Assembly: GCA_013176395.1 (NCBI GenBank) | Contig: JABMLP010000021.1 | Coordinates: forward strand, 496,001 to 560,000 | Reading direction: 5' to 3' | From: Venturia oleaginea | Lineage: Eukaryota; Ascomycota; Dothideomycetes; Venturiales; Venturiaceae | Length of the DNA: 64,000 nt | Shown here: one piece after another, positions 32,912 to 44,485 of the stretch | Layout of the letters: each line of letters starts with the position of its first letter | Position numbering within the stretch: position 1 is the first letter of the stretch | The notes under the pieces: generated by a model | Told to the model about the DNA's origin: nothing | Database searches by the model: none | What the model saw: the letters and a program-made list of their open reading frames with translations, nothing else | Translations under genes and position numbers: made by a program

Positions 32912-35900
32912 TCACGACCCCAACTCATGAACAAAAGCCCCCATCCCATCCGCATAACTAACAGGTCTTTCACTCTCAGATGCGAAGCCACTAGGTTCGC
33001 TAGAATTTTGATCATAACTAAATCTGAACACTGCTCTCCGACAAGTCGAGCACGTCAAATCGGGTGCGGCACTACCATCAAGTCGACAACTATCACAAAC
33101 CAGGGTCTGTAATCGGTCGAGCTCTGCTTGTGTCGTGGAGAGCTGAGACGATACGGCAGCTGCAGAAAGACCTAGTGGCGCTGGCGGAGCGGCTTCAGGC
33201 ATAGTTGGACTCGCGTATGCCATGGATTGGTAAGGTAAGATGGTCGAATTTGGAGAGGTGGGTGGTGAGTAAGCTCGATACGGAGACGGAACACCGGGAG
33301 AATAACTCGGCGCGCCAGACTCGAAAGCAGGCGCAAGGAAATGGAAGCCCGTAGGTCGATCTTGAGATACCTGTGATGCCAGCGCAGCAATCGCAGCTAC
33401 TGAATTAGGATTGGGAGGTGGCCTCGTTGGCATCTCTAGGACAGGGACATGATCGTCTGCTTCCACAACGCCATCTCGTTGTGGAACGTATGCTTGTGCC
33501 GTCGGTGGCGAGCCTGCTGCTGTCATCTGTGATCGTTCTCGTGCTTCTGCAAGCTGGAGAAGCTCAAGAACTCGCTGTTTGCTTTCTTCAGTGATGTTGG
33601 CATTAGCAAACCCGATGCGCTCTGCTGTCAAGTTGAAGCCCCAGCCTCCTGCCGAAATGCCTGATATCGATGCACCAGCTTCGATCAAGATTTCGACGAC
33701 ATCAGGATGCCCGAAGAATGCCGCATAACGGAGAGGAGGCCAGTCCTGTTCATCCCTTTGCCGCACGGATGCACCACGACCAAGCAGTTCGAGAACAACA
33801 GAAAGGTGTCCATGCTTCACAGCAAGACACAAGGGCGAATCCTCATGTGATTGTCCGTCTCTGAACTTCGCACGCATGGCTGCACCACTATCGAGGAGTA
33901 ATTGAACAAGCTCGAGGTGTCCATTGGCGGAAGCTAGGCATAATGGTCGTTCTCCAACTGCATCTCGAACGTCAATCGCAGGGGCTCTAGCAAGCAAGAG
34001 CTCTGTTATCTCTCGCGATCCTTTCAAGGCAGCTATATGCATTGGACGACGACCGACCAGGTTCTCTGCCTCGATACTAGCACCACTACTGACAAGGAGT
34101 TGAACAGTGCTCAAATCGCCAGAATCGCATGCATAGTGGAGAGGCCTGGTCATGACACTGCACTGTGCCTCGATACTAGCTCCTTTGCGAATCAATAGTT
34201 CAGCCGTGGCAAAACTCCGCGCAAGGGTGGCAACGTGAAGAGGCGTTCGTCCATCACTTGTCTTAGCCTCCAGGAGTGAACGCTGCTTTTGCAGAAGCAA
34301 CTCCACAATCTCAGCATGGCCATTGTAACTTGCCCAATGAAGCGCTGTCATATCACCATCAGCTTTCTGCTTCAGTGATGCCCGCCTCTTCAATAGCAGC
34401 TCGACTGTTTGCCTGTGGCCTGCTTCGCAAGCAAACATCAAAGGCGTTTTGGAGGCCATCCCGGGACAATCAACGTTAGACTTCTTTTTCAGCAGTGTCT
34501 CCAAGATAGCGTTGTGTCCACCTTTTGCAGCGTAATGAGACGCAGCCATGAAAACCGCATCTTTGGCTTCCACGTCGGCGCCGTTGGCAACGAGGATATC
34601 GACCATCCCAACATCGCCTGCTTTAGCTGCTGCATGAAGCGCGGTCAATTGCTGGGAATCACGAGCGTTAACTTTAGCATCGCGATGCAACAATAGCATA
34701 GCGACTTCTTCATATCCTTCATCCGATGCCAATCGCAGAGGCGTCTTCCGATCCGGTGTCAGACAGTCAATGTCCGCACGGTCATGAAGCAGTTGTTCAA
34801 CAACGCGATAGTGTCCCCGCGAAGCAGCAAGATGCAATGGAGTCATGCCACAGAAGTCGACCACTCTCAGACTAGCACCTCGCTGTAACAAAACGCCAAC
34901 AATATCGTCATTACCGCAATGTGCTGAAACCGCCAGAGCTGTTCGTCGCGTAGCCGAAGTCATCTGCTCGATCTTTGCGCCTTGGTCCAGTAGCTCTTCA
35001 ATCTCTCTTACTGAGCCTTCCTGGGCTGCTCGGACTATTGAAGGTATTGCGTCTACTGAATGGCCAGAATTCAAGTCAATACTCCGATTGATATCGTTCT
35101 CGGATCTTCTTCGGCCTCGCTGCAAACCAGCGGAGGGACTATCTGGGCTTCTCGGAGAGAGCTGGCCTTTGCTCGAAAAGCTGATGCTTAAGCGGTTCGT
35201 CTTTTGCCTCAACCTTGCAAAGATGCCACCTTTTGCTTCTTCTGATTTTGTCCGATAAGGGATCTGCATGCCGGCCCTCAGCAAAGCGGATTCAGACAGG
35301 GCCGCAGGAGGCATTGCATGACCAGGTCGACTCGGCACTGGCTCTGATGCCACAGAAATCTCATACGGCCTTGGCCTCGTCCATTGTTCTCCTTGTGGAA
35401 TGTGTGGACTCGTTGTGTCTTGTACTCGAATCCTTGGAGAAATTGTGGGAGAGCTGACACTTTCAGAGGGCCGAGGAGAAGCAGGTGTGCTCTCGTTTTC
35501 CACTCTTAGGGGCGGAGATGTCGAATTGTTGCCCACAGTATGCACCCTTCTCCGTGCGATTGCTTCTCCTCCATTTGTTTGGTAAACTCTCGTGTTCAAC
35601 ATCGCTTGATCGAACGGAAATACGGTACTGCCCAATGTAGACTCTGTTCTTGCTAGGAAGGATTCGGTGGCCGTTCGGGAGGACCGCGCGATGGCTCGTA
35701 GGGAGGAGGTGTCGTCTTTCATCTTCTCAATGACTTGTCGACTTCGAGGTTCGCGTAGGAACTGTGCTTGTCCAGAGATTGTGCGACTATTCATGTTAGC
35801 TATGCAGATGGAACAGAGACCCACAAGAAGTACATTTGTACGGCTTGAAGCAGAAGCTGGAGAGCCGCAATTTGTCCATGTAGTCTCTGCTGGTGGCCTT

Positions 35901-36273
35901 TCATGCTCGACTCGTTCCAGACAGTCCGCATTCGTGCTCCCAAATCATCCTCAATGTTCGCGAAACCAGCTGCAAGACGAGTAACCTCTTCACCCAGAAG
36001 ATCCATGGCCAGTTGACATCCATCCAAAGAGTCTGAGAAGCCACTTGCGAGGTTTTCGTTGACTGGGCTATTGGAGGCATTATAGTTGGCCCAATCCTCA
36101 ACTTGTACCAGTGCTGCCTTCACAGCAGATAGTTCAGCCAGAAGTAATCGCAGCGTGATATCTGCCTCCTGGAACCGTCCACGCAGTCGAGCGAGAGTAT
36201 GTGCGCATTTCGTGATAGCCGCGACGATTGTTCCGGCGGACGCGAGCGTCCCGATGAAGGAGATCGGGTCCAT
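32912..36273 (-). CDS. Ankyrin-repeat protein with STAND/NLR-like N-terminus
   Basis: Exon 1 is 36273-35834 and exon 2 is 35786-32912; the 47-bp intron (GTACTT..GCTAAC..AATAG) joins in frame, giving 1104 residues. The N-terminus (MDPISFIGTLASAGTIVAAI...) resembles the helical domain found at the start of fungal STAND/NLR proteins. A disordered Ser/Pro-rich stretch follows (about 160-390), then about 14 ankyrin repeats (about 395-870; for example TPLHLAASRGHYRVVEQLL and TALHWASYNGHAEIVELLL). After a second disordered Pro-rich part, a C-terminal CDSC...CSTC pair (about residue 1045) looks like a small zinc ribbon. No nucleotide-binding domain is present. Its role is unknown; regulation of self/non-self or stress signalling is only inference from architecture. 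Intact. Confidence 0.88.
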
Positions 36274-37082
36274 AGTGTAGGATTAGGCGCTTGATGTATG
36301 GTGAGGGACTGGTACTGCCTATTCAAAGAGAGGGGCAGAGGGTCAATTGAGAAATGGAGAGAAGAGAGCAGCGAGAGGAAGAACTGAAAGAAGAGAAGAG
36401 GAAGCTCATGGCCAGACTAAAGCACATCTGCCCTTCTCCCGCGATGCGGCCTCAACCTGCATTTGGTGGCTGTGATCTAGCCCCATTTTGGGGGCGGTTC
36501 GATTGAACTATCGCAAGCGAGTCTGTATCAATCATGGTCTTTCCCAGGTCGCATCATTGTTTCTGGAGCTAGAAAGCATGAAATTAAGGACCAGCTTGAG
36601 AGTAGAGGTGGAGATGAGATGGACAAGTAGCCATCGAAGATTGGTTCAAGTTCAAGTCGGCCCGCCAGATCAAACTTTATCACGTGGGAACTAACTCTGT
36701 TCGGCAGCCAGCCTTACTGGCAAGGTTGGGGAACCAGGCGGTAAAGTTTGGAAAAATGGCGTAAGATATGTGAGTAAAGTACTAGTAAATGCATAGAATT
36801 GTTCTTTAATTAGTAGCAAAAGATGCATCCAGAAGCAATGGAGATGCGAACAGTAACTTGAGTACAAATACAAGGAAACGAAAAGAAATCCACCAGTAAA
36901 GATCAAAAACAGGTAATCCACAAAAGACCCCATAAAGCAAACAACCGAGACAGCGAGACAGAGCCACATGTACCACAGATAATCCTCCCACACACACACA
37001 CACACACACACGAACAAGACTCGCGGTCTGACCTCGAAGACCAACCCAGAACCCTGCCTCCTCCCTCCATTTCCAACCCAAC
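36274..37082. other. Upstream region of ankyrin gene with CA microsatellite
   Basis: It contains about eleven CA units near 36989-37011. A 194-codon minus-strand frame covering it has no domain and includes the translated microsatellite, so I treat it as chance. Confidence 0.45.
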
Positions 37083-37210
37083 TCAAGTACCCAGGGCATG
37101 ACCGTTCGCAAGTCAGATCGCCCTTGTACTTGAAATCCTCCATTCTTTGTCCAGCTCGTTCAAGCACCCAGGGCGTGATCGTTCGCGAGTCAGATCGCCC
37201 TTGTGCTTGA
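37083..37210. repeat. Two 51-bp hairpin units in tandem
   Basis: Units 37083-37133 and 37160-37210 differ at 5 of 51 positions. Each begins TCAAGYAC and ends GTRCTTGA, with inner GGGC/GCCC and TGAY/GTCA pairings around a TTCG loop. At positions 6 and 46 the paired bases change together (T-A in the first, C-G in the second). Confidence 0.6.
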
Positions 37211-37913
37211 TATTGTATCCAGCCTCCCAGCACCGGAACCACATGAACCTTGATACTCAATCTCAATGACCTCATACATTCTAGAAGTTTCTACAGTTAT
37301 GTGTATATAGTCAGACTTTATGCCGTTACTTAGGAAAGTAAACCACTCAATCTTTTCTTCCGTCCACAAGCTGTTTCTAAGTCTTCAATGAACACTTTCT
37401 TGCACAGCCTTTATTTCATCATCTCCCTTATCTAAAATCCTAACTTCGCGATGTAATATCTCGGTAACGGATAACTTGATTTACTTATTATTGAGATTCT
37501 AGATAGATTTTCGTATTCTTACTAAGATCCTGGGCTCTACATCCGAGAAGTAAAGGTGTCAGGGATTGAGAGAGACGTAGATACGTATAGACATAATGAT
37601 ATTATAAGGTTCTAAGTTCTACGGAGATTGATTGATTGATTGATTTTATCCTACTCGGTTGCAGCCGCTTAATCACGCAGCTATGCCCGGTTAGGGGGAC
37701 TTCATCAGACAGCCGACACGTGATATGATCTACCACGTCCCACTTCGCCCTGCTTACCAAAACAAGACCAGCTATCCCCTCGATCCCCCCTCTTTTCCCT
37801 CAACCACTATTTCCAAATGCCCAATGGCTCTTGTAAATATCGGTTGTTCTACCAGTACATCTGTGCTATCTAGATTCCGGGAGGCAATGCCTCATATTTC
37901 GCTTTCCGTCTAC

Positions 37914-38798
37914 CTACAGTCTCCCCTCAATGCTCAGCGTCGTCTGCGCGTTTTCGATCCCACTATGCCCAAGGACCCGCGTCTGTTCCATGAATCTGAT
38001 AGCTTTTGTGGCTAACTTATGCGTAGTCAAGATATTCCGGAGGTTGTTTCGTCCTGGGAAGCGGCCCAACTCGTCTCTCCGGATGTCCCGGAACTTGCGG
38101 CATTCCAGGAGGATATGGGCTACGGTCTGCATCCCTTCACGGCAGTCACACCTAGAGTCTGGGATACCTTGGACACGTCGGCTGAAGAGGAAGGCCTTGA
38201 GCCCTATCTTTTCAGTTCTCATCTGTACGAGGATCGCACTTTCTCGCTTGCTCCGGTCTTGATGGAGTTGGAGCACCCTTTTAGTAGGCTTAGGTGTGTA
38301 TCTCCTCGTGGCTTTCCCCTTTGTCTCGGATTTCCAGCTAGTCAACCATTGTTTATTCACTACCTTCCAGCACCACGTCTTGATTGTCGTTCTTAGCGGG
38401 TACAGTTCCGGTGGCATATCAGCTCTTGGTCCTTTCTCTCCGTCTTCTCTCCATCCAGTGGCCTCCCTGGCGGCTTGGTCAGCGGCCTCGTTCCCGTCAA
38501 TTCCCTCGTGGGCAGGGATCCATCGGATGTTCACGATAGCTCCGTACTCGTGAAGTTGTGTGATCCGTTGTACAACCCGCTTGACAATGTATGCTCCTGA
38601 TCGGCCTTCCGGCCTTGTCAGCGAGCGTATCGCTGCCTGGTTGTCGGTGAAGATATTGATGTCTCTCCGTTCGTTTCCTGCCTCGATGTCTGTTTGAACC
38701 ATATGCAGCGCTAGATTTATTCCTTGAAGTTCAGCTGCGTACACCGTGGAGGTCGTCTCAGGGCCCATATACGTGCTTCTCGTCTGTCTTTTCAGCGG
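37914..38798 (-). pseudogene. LINE RNase H and C-terminal zinc site
   Basis: It continues the previous frame beyond the TGA: STVYAAELQGINLALHM supplies the RNase H Glu, NIFTDNQAAIRSL the second Asp, and WIPAHEGIDGNEAAD the His/Asp block. A C-terminal CDC..H....C site (RCDCREGMQTVAHILLECRK), common after RNase H in fungal and insect LINEs, follows. Stop at 37914. The domain set is complete, but the element is 5'-truncated and cannot move by itself. Confidence 0.85.
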
Positions 38799-39778
38799 TC
38801 AGACTGCTGCAGCTCCTGTATGTCCGTCTATGCTACTCCCATCTGTATAGATGCAAATATTACCCTCGACTCTAGTGACGGAGTCGTGCTCAGAGTGTGC
38901 CGCTTCATCGCTTGGTGCGATATGTGTCTTTGGGCCTTGCCACCATGGTGCTGCTACGAACGGCGGGATTGTCTCTCGCTTGTCGAGATTTGCTGCTCCT
39001 TTCTCTTCGGCGTCTCGATATATGTTGTATAATGGGCTATCGTAGCTTGCTCGTTGTCTTGACCTTGGTTCTCCGAATTGAGTATCTAGCAGTTTAGGGA
39101 GGTCTTGGCACGTGAGTATACGGCTGAGGGTTTCAGTGTTGTGTTTCCAGATTTGTTGTTCGACTGGGAGCAGGTAGGTCTCTATGTCGAGGGCGACTCT
39201 GGATGTCGCTTTGAACGCTCCACAGATAATTCGTGCTGCACGTGCTTGGATTGACTGAAGTGTGTCAAGCGTTTTTCTCGTGTATGGTTTTCCCCTCATT
39301 CCTGAATTCGACCAGATTGAACACGCGTACATCATCTGAGGGACTACTACTCCGCGGTAGATTTTTCGCATATCTAGCAGACTGACGCCCCATGTTGAGC
39401 TGCCCAGAGAGCACAGTGCGTTCACTGTTTTTGTAGTTTTCCGCTTGATTTCTTCGATGTGTTCCTTCCATTGGAGTTTGCTGTCTAGCGTCACGCCTAG
39501 ATATTTGCACGTTGTCTTAGGCGCAATGCATCCCCATGCCGTTTGAACGGGCTGTTGTGTGTTTATACGGGTGCGTCTTCTTGTGAAGTGTGTCAGTTGG
39601 AACTTTTCTGGGGCGAATTTTGATGCATGTGTCTTTGCCCAACAGTTTGCCTTTTCCAGCGCGTTTTCGAGTTTCTTGCACGTTTCTTCTGTTGTGTTGC
39701 CCCATGTAAGTATGGCTGCGTCATCGATATAGCCTGTAGCTGCAGTATCGTCGCCTGAGTCGCATTGCTCAATAAGGT
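38799..39778 (-). pseudogene. LINE reverse transcriptase C-terminal part
   Basis: The open frame starts inside the reverse-transcriptase domain with GYIDDAAILTWGN (the catalytic Tyr-x-Asp-Asp) and continues through KYLGVTLDSKLQWKEH and VVPQMMYACSIWSN, the usual blocks after the active site. It ends in ICIYTDGSSIDGHTGAAAV, the first Asp block of RNase H, where a TGA at 38799 breaks it from the next segment in the same frame. Confidence 0.85.
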
Positions 39779-40010
39779 CAGAGTTGTAGAATATGTATAA
39801 GACTAAGTTCTACGGAGAGCTAAAGATCAGACCAAGTCAAAGGTCACGTGACTTAGGGTCACGTGATCCGAGGACGAAGAAGAAAGAAAGTCCGGATCCG
39901 TGACAAAAGGTTTAGATAAAGAAATTTAGACAGGAAGTTTTTCTCTCAGAAAATAAATTTTAACCTAGACTCCTAAGGATACCTCCCTTTCTAAACCGGT
40001 TTCCCTATAA

Positions 40011-40410
40011 AGTATTCCACCACCGAGCCGGCCACTTTTCCTTGGCATGACCAACTCATCTTACGACTCTTCAATTTTATCGCAATCAACAATAGATTCC
40101 AAGTCCGTCGTGCTACTATCTGATTCAGAAGATATCTCGATATTCTTTTTACGCGTTCGCGCATTGTGCCCAGTCGCGCCGCAGTTCCCACAGCCCGACC
40201 AACTCAAAGGCGCTGTGGGAACTGCGGCACGACTGGGCACAATGCGCGAACGTGTAAAAAGAATATTGAGATGTCTTCTGAATCAGATAACAGCACGACA
40301 GACTTGGAATCTATTGTTGATTGCGATAAAATTGAAGAGGCGTAATATGAGTTGGCCGTGCCAAGGAAAGTGGCCGGCTCGGTGGTGTGGCCGGGTCGGT
40401 GGTGGAATAC
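40011..40410. repeat. Palindrome built from the 3' end of a Fot1/pogo transposon
   Basis: The left arm (40011-40193) and right arm (40213-40410) are inverted copies around a 19-bp centre; the right arm has a short extra GTGG-rich insertion near its outer end. Both outer ends read GTATTCCACCACC inward, consistent with a terminal inverted repeat. Each arm encodes the same transposase tail. Confidence 0.8.
40214..40345 (+). pseudogene. C-terminal fragment of Fot1/pogo-type transposase
   Basis: The plus strand reads a zinc knuckle CGNCGTTGHNARTCKK followed by an acidic tail ending CDKIEEA and TAA. This knuckle closes many fungal pogo/Fot1 DDE transposases. The mirror copy on the minus strand (40193-40060) has Arg in place of the last Cys of the knuckle. 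The catalytic domain is absent. Confidence 0.72.
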
Positions 40411-40972
40411 GTTATCTATATAATAGTAATAATCGGATTTTACGTGGTATGTAATGGCGTATGTGCCGTGTGCCCACAATCTCTATCTACAATTGCAAAA
40501 ACCCAACTCTCTGGGATAAAAAAGCCTTTTGTCACTTTCCAGACCGCGCCCCGTCCATGGACTGGCGCCGTCGAACTATGCCCCCCCGTTCACTACCCGA
40601 GTCATTTATATTGTGGTCAGTATAGGACACCCTCCGGTCCTGATGCTCCCAATCCTCTGTTCCGGGCCGGTGTTGTCCAGATTCCGAGTTGGCTATTGTT
40701 GTTGTAAATCCAGGGTCCAGGATTTTTACAAGACCAGGATTCAATATGCCAAGCATCGTGAGGACCCAAACATTGCGAGTTCAGGTGAGGGCGTGGTAAC
40801 GGACACGGCTCGCCCTGGTAACGCGCCGTTAATAAATAAACAAACTTCCACCCAAATCTCTCCTCCCTCCTTCACCTCACAGCAATCTTCAGTCCACACC
40901 TCCTCTTCTCTCCTCAGTCCCTCCTCAAGACCCTCATCGCACCTTCGGCTCTCTAACGCTTTCTCCTGGTTG

Positions 40973-41164
40973 TGTGACGGCATGGCATCGCTGTCTTGCA
41001 GTCACGTGACTTTGTGGTCTTAGCGAGGCGCGCACGGCCACATGTGGCTAAGGCGCGACTTCTACGAGTCGCCGGAGTAGATTCCTCTCTACCTAAGATT
41101 CTCTTATCACACTTAGTACTTAGAACAATAGACTTGTCTATGACCTCTTTTACTCGCCGTGACA
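40973..41164 (+). repeat. Gypsy 5' LTR (192 bp)
   Basis: TGTGACGG..CGTGACA. It differs from the 3' LTR only in GACTTGTC versus GACCTGTC, a C/T difference. Confidence 0.95.
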
Positions 41165-41166
41165 TT

Positions 41167-41175
41167 ATCTTAGGT
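41167..41175 (+). promoter_or_regulatory. Possible self-priming site of the Gypsy element
   Basis: Two bases inside the LTR border lies ATCTTAGGT, exactly complementary to ACCTAAGAT within the LTR (41091-41099). No TGG-type tRNA primer site follows the LTR. Tf1/sushi-group elements prime from the 5' end of their own RNA in this arrangement. Confidence 0.45.
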
Positions 41176-41475
41176 CATTCTTTTGCCTGGGAAGGCCATT
41201 GCACGTACGTATCGTGTATTATCCGCAACTGTTGACGCAGACACCGAAAACTGCGCAGGTCAACACAAACCTTGAGACTCTACGAAAAGTCTCTGCACCC
41301 TCAGGCCCTACGAAAAGCCTACGAACCTTGAGACTCTTGAACAGTCTCCGAAGCCCCACGAACAGCTTCACGAACAGAGAACATTGACGCTTTCAACACG
41401 AGAGATTGCGCTCAAAAAGAACCCGACTTGCTAGCGACAGCAGACTCCCGACCGACGAACCTTACGAACCTCACG

Positions 41476-43000
41476 ATGACTACTCTATACGAAGGCGATA
41501 CGCACCTCACCCTGCTACGGGACAGAATCGCCAACATTGTGGAAATGGAAGACTTGGACAATGTAGTTCCTACACAAGATGATTCCAATGATGACTCTCA
41601 GACGCGATATGAACACCTTAAGTTGTTGCCAGGAACTAGGCCTCTTACGAGAACTGTGGACTTCCAAAGGGACAAGCTACCTATGCAGGCCGACGAAATC
41701 AAGGCCGCAATGCTCGCCAACCCCAATACATTTGCAGCTCAAGTTATCAAGTGGAACCGAAAAGAACAAGCCTGGACAGCACAGATACCGATCCTACGAG
41801 AGATTATTGAGCAGGTAGTCGACCGAGCAAAGCAACTGTACGACACCGATATGGATTCTCTACAGACCCAGGTGACCAACATGAAAGACGACTTGGAAGT
41901 CAGCCAGATAGAAACCACCACAGCAGAGGAGCGCAATGCGGAATTGAAGTCCCGTGTTACAGACCTGGAAACACAGTTGGCTACTGCAGAAAAGCTGAAG
42001 GCAGAATGGTTCGACAAGCACCATGAGGCCTTGGTCAAGAATCAAGAGTTGACCAAGCGATTGATGAATGGAGAAGGTGGCGGCAGCCGTAGCGATTCCT
42101 TCTCGGACCCAAAGAGTAGTCTCCGCCTCTCAAATCCAGATGAACTGTCAGAGAAGTCCACCGCAAAGGACTGGAAGCACTGGAATATGGACATGCGCAA
42201 CAAGATCAGTCAGGAGAAGTACGATGATGCAGGTGCCAAAGCCTATATCCTGAACCGAGTGAAGGGAGGTGCCAAAGATGCCCTTATAGTTCTGCATGAT
42301 GCTCTGGGCATGGAACTAGATGAACTGACTGCTGAGCACATGTTTGAAGCCATGCGTGAGCGATTCCAGGACCCATTCGAACTGCGCAATGCAAAGAAGG
42401 CCTACAAGGACCTCTCAATGCGACAATACGGCGACGTCCATGAATTCAAGAACAGCTTCCTTACCCTAGCAGCGGAAGCACAGGTTCCCAAGAGTAATTA
42501 TAAGAAGACTTCTTTGACAAGTTGTACAGCAGATTGCAGGAAGGATTGGCACGAGAGGCTGATGACCCAGAAGTTACCTTTACTGTGCTTTGCAGCACTG
42601 CAGCCAGCATCTCTCGCACCTACAAGGCAGCTTATGAGAAGCGACAATCAGAGATCCAGAAGACTGCAGACAACAAGAAGGACGACAAGAAGGCCTTTGG
42701 TACATCAGGTAATAGAGGCAACGGCAACAACAACAACAGCCAGAATAGCTCAAGGCCTGGCTCATCTGGAGGTGGATTCCCCATCCGCAATGCGCAGACC
42801 GCTGTGAATTATGGAAGCCATCGCAATTTCGGACTCGACAAAGATGAAGCCATAAAGCGCGCCAAAGAAGGACGCTGCTTCAAATGTGGAAACGCAGGAC
42901 ACCTAGCTCGGGAATGCAACCAACAGCAGGTAAATGAACTGACTGCGGACACCGGCGCCTTAATCATCTCGGAACAGCCAAAAAACTGGCAGGCCTGGTA
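41476..43000 (+). pseudogene. Gypsy gag with frameshift
   Basis: Start ATG 41476 (MTTLYEGDTHLTLLRDR). A coiled-coil region (about codons 125-190) precedes the capsid-like core (AKDWKHWNMDMRNKISQEKY.., KAYKDLSMRQYGDVHEFK). Around 42505 one base is missing (the frame changes before DFFDKLYSRLQEGL) and the second frame carries a Gly/Asn-rich linker and one zinc knuckle CFKCGNAGHLAREC. It ends at a TAG after AAAAAACTGG (42976-43001), where a further frame change would lead into the protease. Confidence 0.85.
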
Positions 43001-43672
43001 GAAGTCACCCAACCAGGTCCTTTCAATCGCGATCTCGAATTTCGATATATGGTGCAAGAACTTGACCTCTTAAAGGTCTTTGGAGGAACCCCTCTCGCTT
43101 TCGACTGCATTGTGTATTTCAACGGACTGGCCGTGAAACTGAAGGTATTGGTTGATACCGGCGCCAATGGATATGCATTTATGAATAGGCGACGAGCAGA
43201 GCGATTGCGACAACTGTTCCATAAGGTTGTGCGTAAACCATTGCCTCAGTCTGCAGTGGCGACAGGATATGCGAATGGAGCAAAGGAAGACATCACATAT
43301 GCAACTCTACTTCACATGGAGCTGCAAGGACGACAGGAATACAATATTCCATTCCTAGAGGTTTCACTTGGGCATCACGACATCATCTTGGGAAGGGCTT
43401 GGATGGCCCACAATCGGGTCCTACCAGACTGTGAACTGCACCGACTAATATGGAAGGGAGATGAGAGGCCTAAGGAGCAACCCATCCAGCGACGAGTTGT
43501 TATTGACTTGAGCCCAGTCAGTATGACGGCAACTGTCTCAGCCCACACGATCAGGAAGGACATCCTGCGGAGACATAATGGAATGGATGCTCAGGATAAG
43601 CAGTCCACTAATGGCAGAATGAGCATGCTTCGAAGGCAGGCTAGGCCAGATTCAGACAAAGTTTTATCGTAA
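43001..43672 (+). pseudogene. Gypsy aspartic protease segment
   Basis: The frame reads through QPGPFNRDLEFRYMVQELDL and includes the retroviral-type protease motif VLVDTGANGYAFMN at about 43147, then a second conserved block HHDIILGRAWM. It ends at TAA 43670-43672, in frame with the next segment (43676-44485), which links toward reverse transcriptase. A CAA-to-TAA change would explain the stop. Confidence 0.8.
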
Positions 43673-43675
43673 ACT

Positions 43676-44485
43676 ATGCGGCAATCAACGTTCCTCAGTG
43701 ATTCTGAGCTCTTGGACCTAACTGACGCGAAAGTGACACGAACCTTCTGCGAGCCTACCAAGCCCCAACTGGACCGTCTCTTCCAACCACCATCAGTAGA
43801 AGACACTGAGGATGACGGCGATCCCAGCGATAACTACTGCGATAGCGACAGTGGTTGCTCAAACCTTTCTGACCTCTCCGACCTCGAAGACGAGCCTGAC
43901 GGCACCGAAGACCTTCCTATAACTTACAATACATCATTTGAATGGGACAGGAGCAAGGCGTATAAGGCCATGGACAATGATCTACAGAGAAAGGCACATC
44001 AGACTTTCATTGCAGAGCTAGATTTCCCTCCAAGGAACTCTGTGAACATCGACCTCAACTTAATTAGTGCTCCAGCATTTCGGTTGAATCTCAAAGACGA
44101 ACAGGCAGTCGCTGGTGCAATATCTCTTCATGAGGTGGAACTGTTGATCTGTCAGAAGACTGCTGACTTCGAAAGCTCACTGCATGACTCTGTAGCACAG
44201 CATGAGGACAGATTAAGGATTGCTCTTGCTACCATCGAAGGCAAGCTTCCTGAAGATGAAACCATTGAAATGAAGGAACTCATTGCACAGAAATTGCCAG
44301 GGAAGCACCAGCCCTTTGTGCACGTCTTCTCAGAAGCAGATTCCAATCGTCTGGCAGACCACAAGAAAGGAGTGGATCATGTTATTGAGCTAGAAGACAA
44401 GAATGTCGTGCCTGGGTATTGCCCTCTCTACAACATGTCCTTGATGAGTTGTTGTTTGTCAAAGAATGGCTCCTACGAAATCTAG
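43676..44485 (+). pseudogene. Gypsy pol linker before reverse transcriptase
   Basis: An acidic Asp/Ser-rich linker leads to the block FVHVFSEADSNRLADHKKG.DH and YCPLYNMS, the usual text just before Gypsy reverse transcriptase. A one-base change at about 44437 shifts the frame, so the reading stops at 44485 while the transcriptase continues in the other frame. Confidence 0.78.

Larger units (their letters stand above)
37628..39803 (-). mobile_element. LINE with RNase H, 5'-truncated
   Basis: It is flanked by the 16-bp duplication CTAAGTTCTACGGAGA (37612-37627 and 39804-39819). The minus-strand 3' end has an AATC-repeat tail. Only the C-terminal half of the reverse-transcriptase ORF and RNase H remain, so reverse transcription stopped early on insertion. 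The 330 bp next to the tail match copies A and B. Confidence 0.9.

Noticed and set aside
36691..37275. 194-codon minus-strand frame with hydrophobic segment
   Set aside because: It contains the translated CA microsatellite (a Val/Cys run) and the hairpin units; no family resemblance.
37930..38396. Plus-strand frames across the LINE
   Set aside because: They are antisense to the RNase H reading frame.
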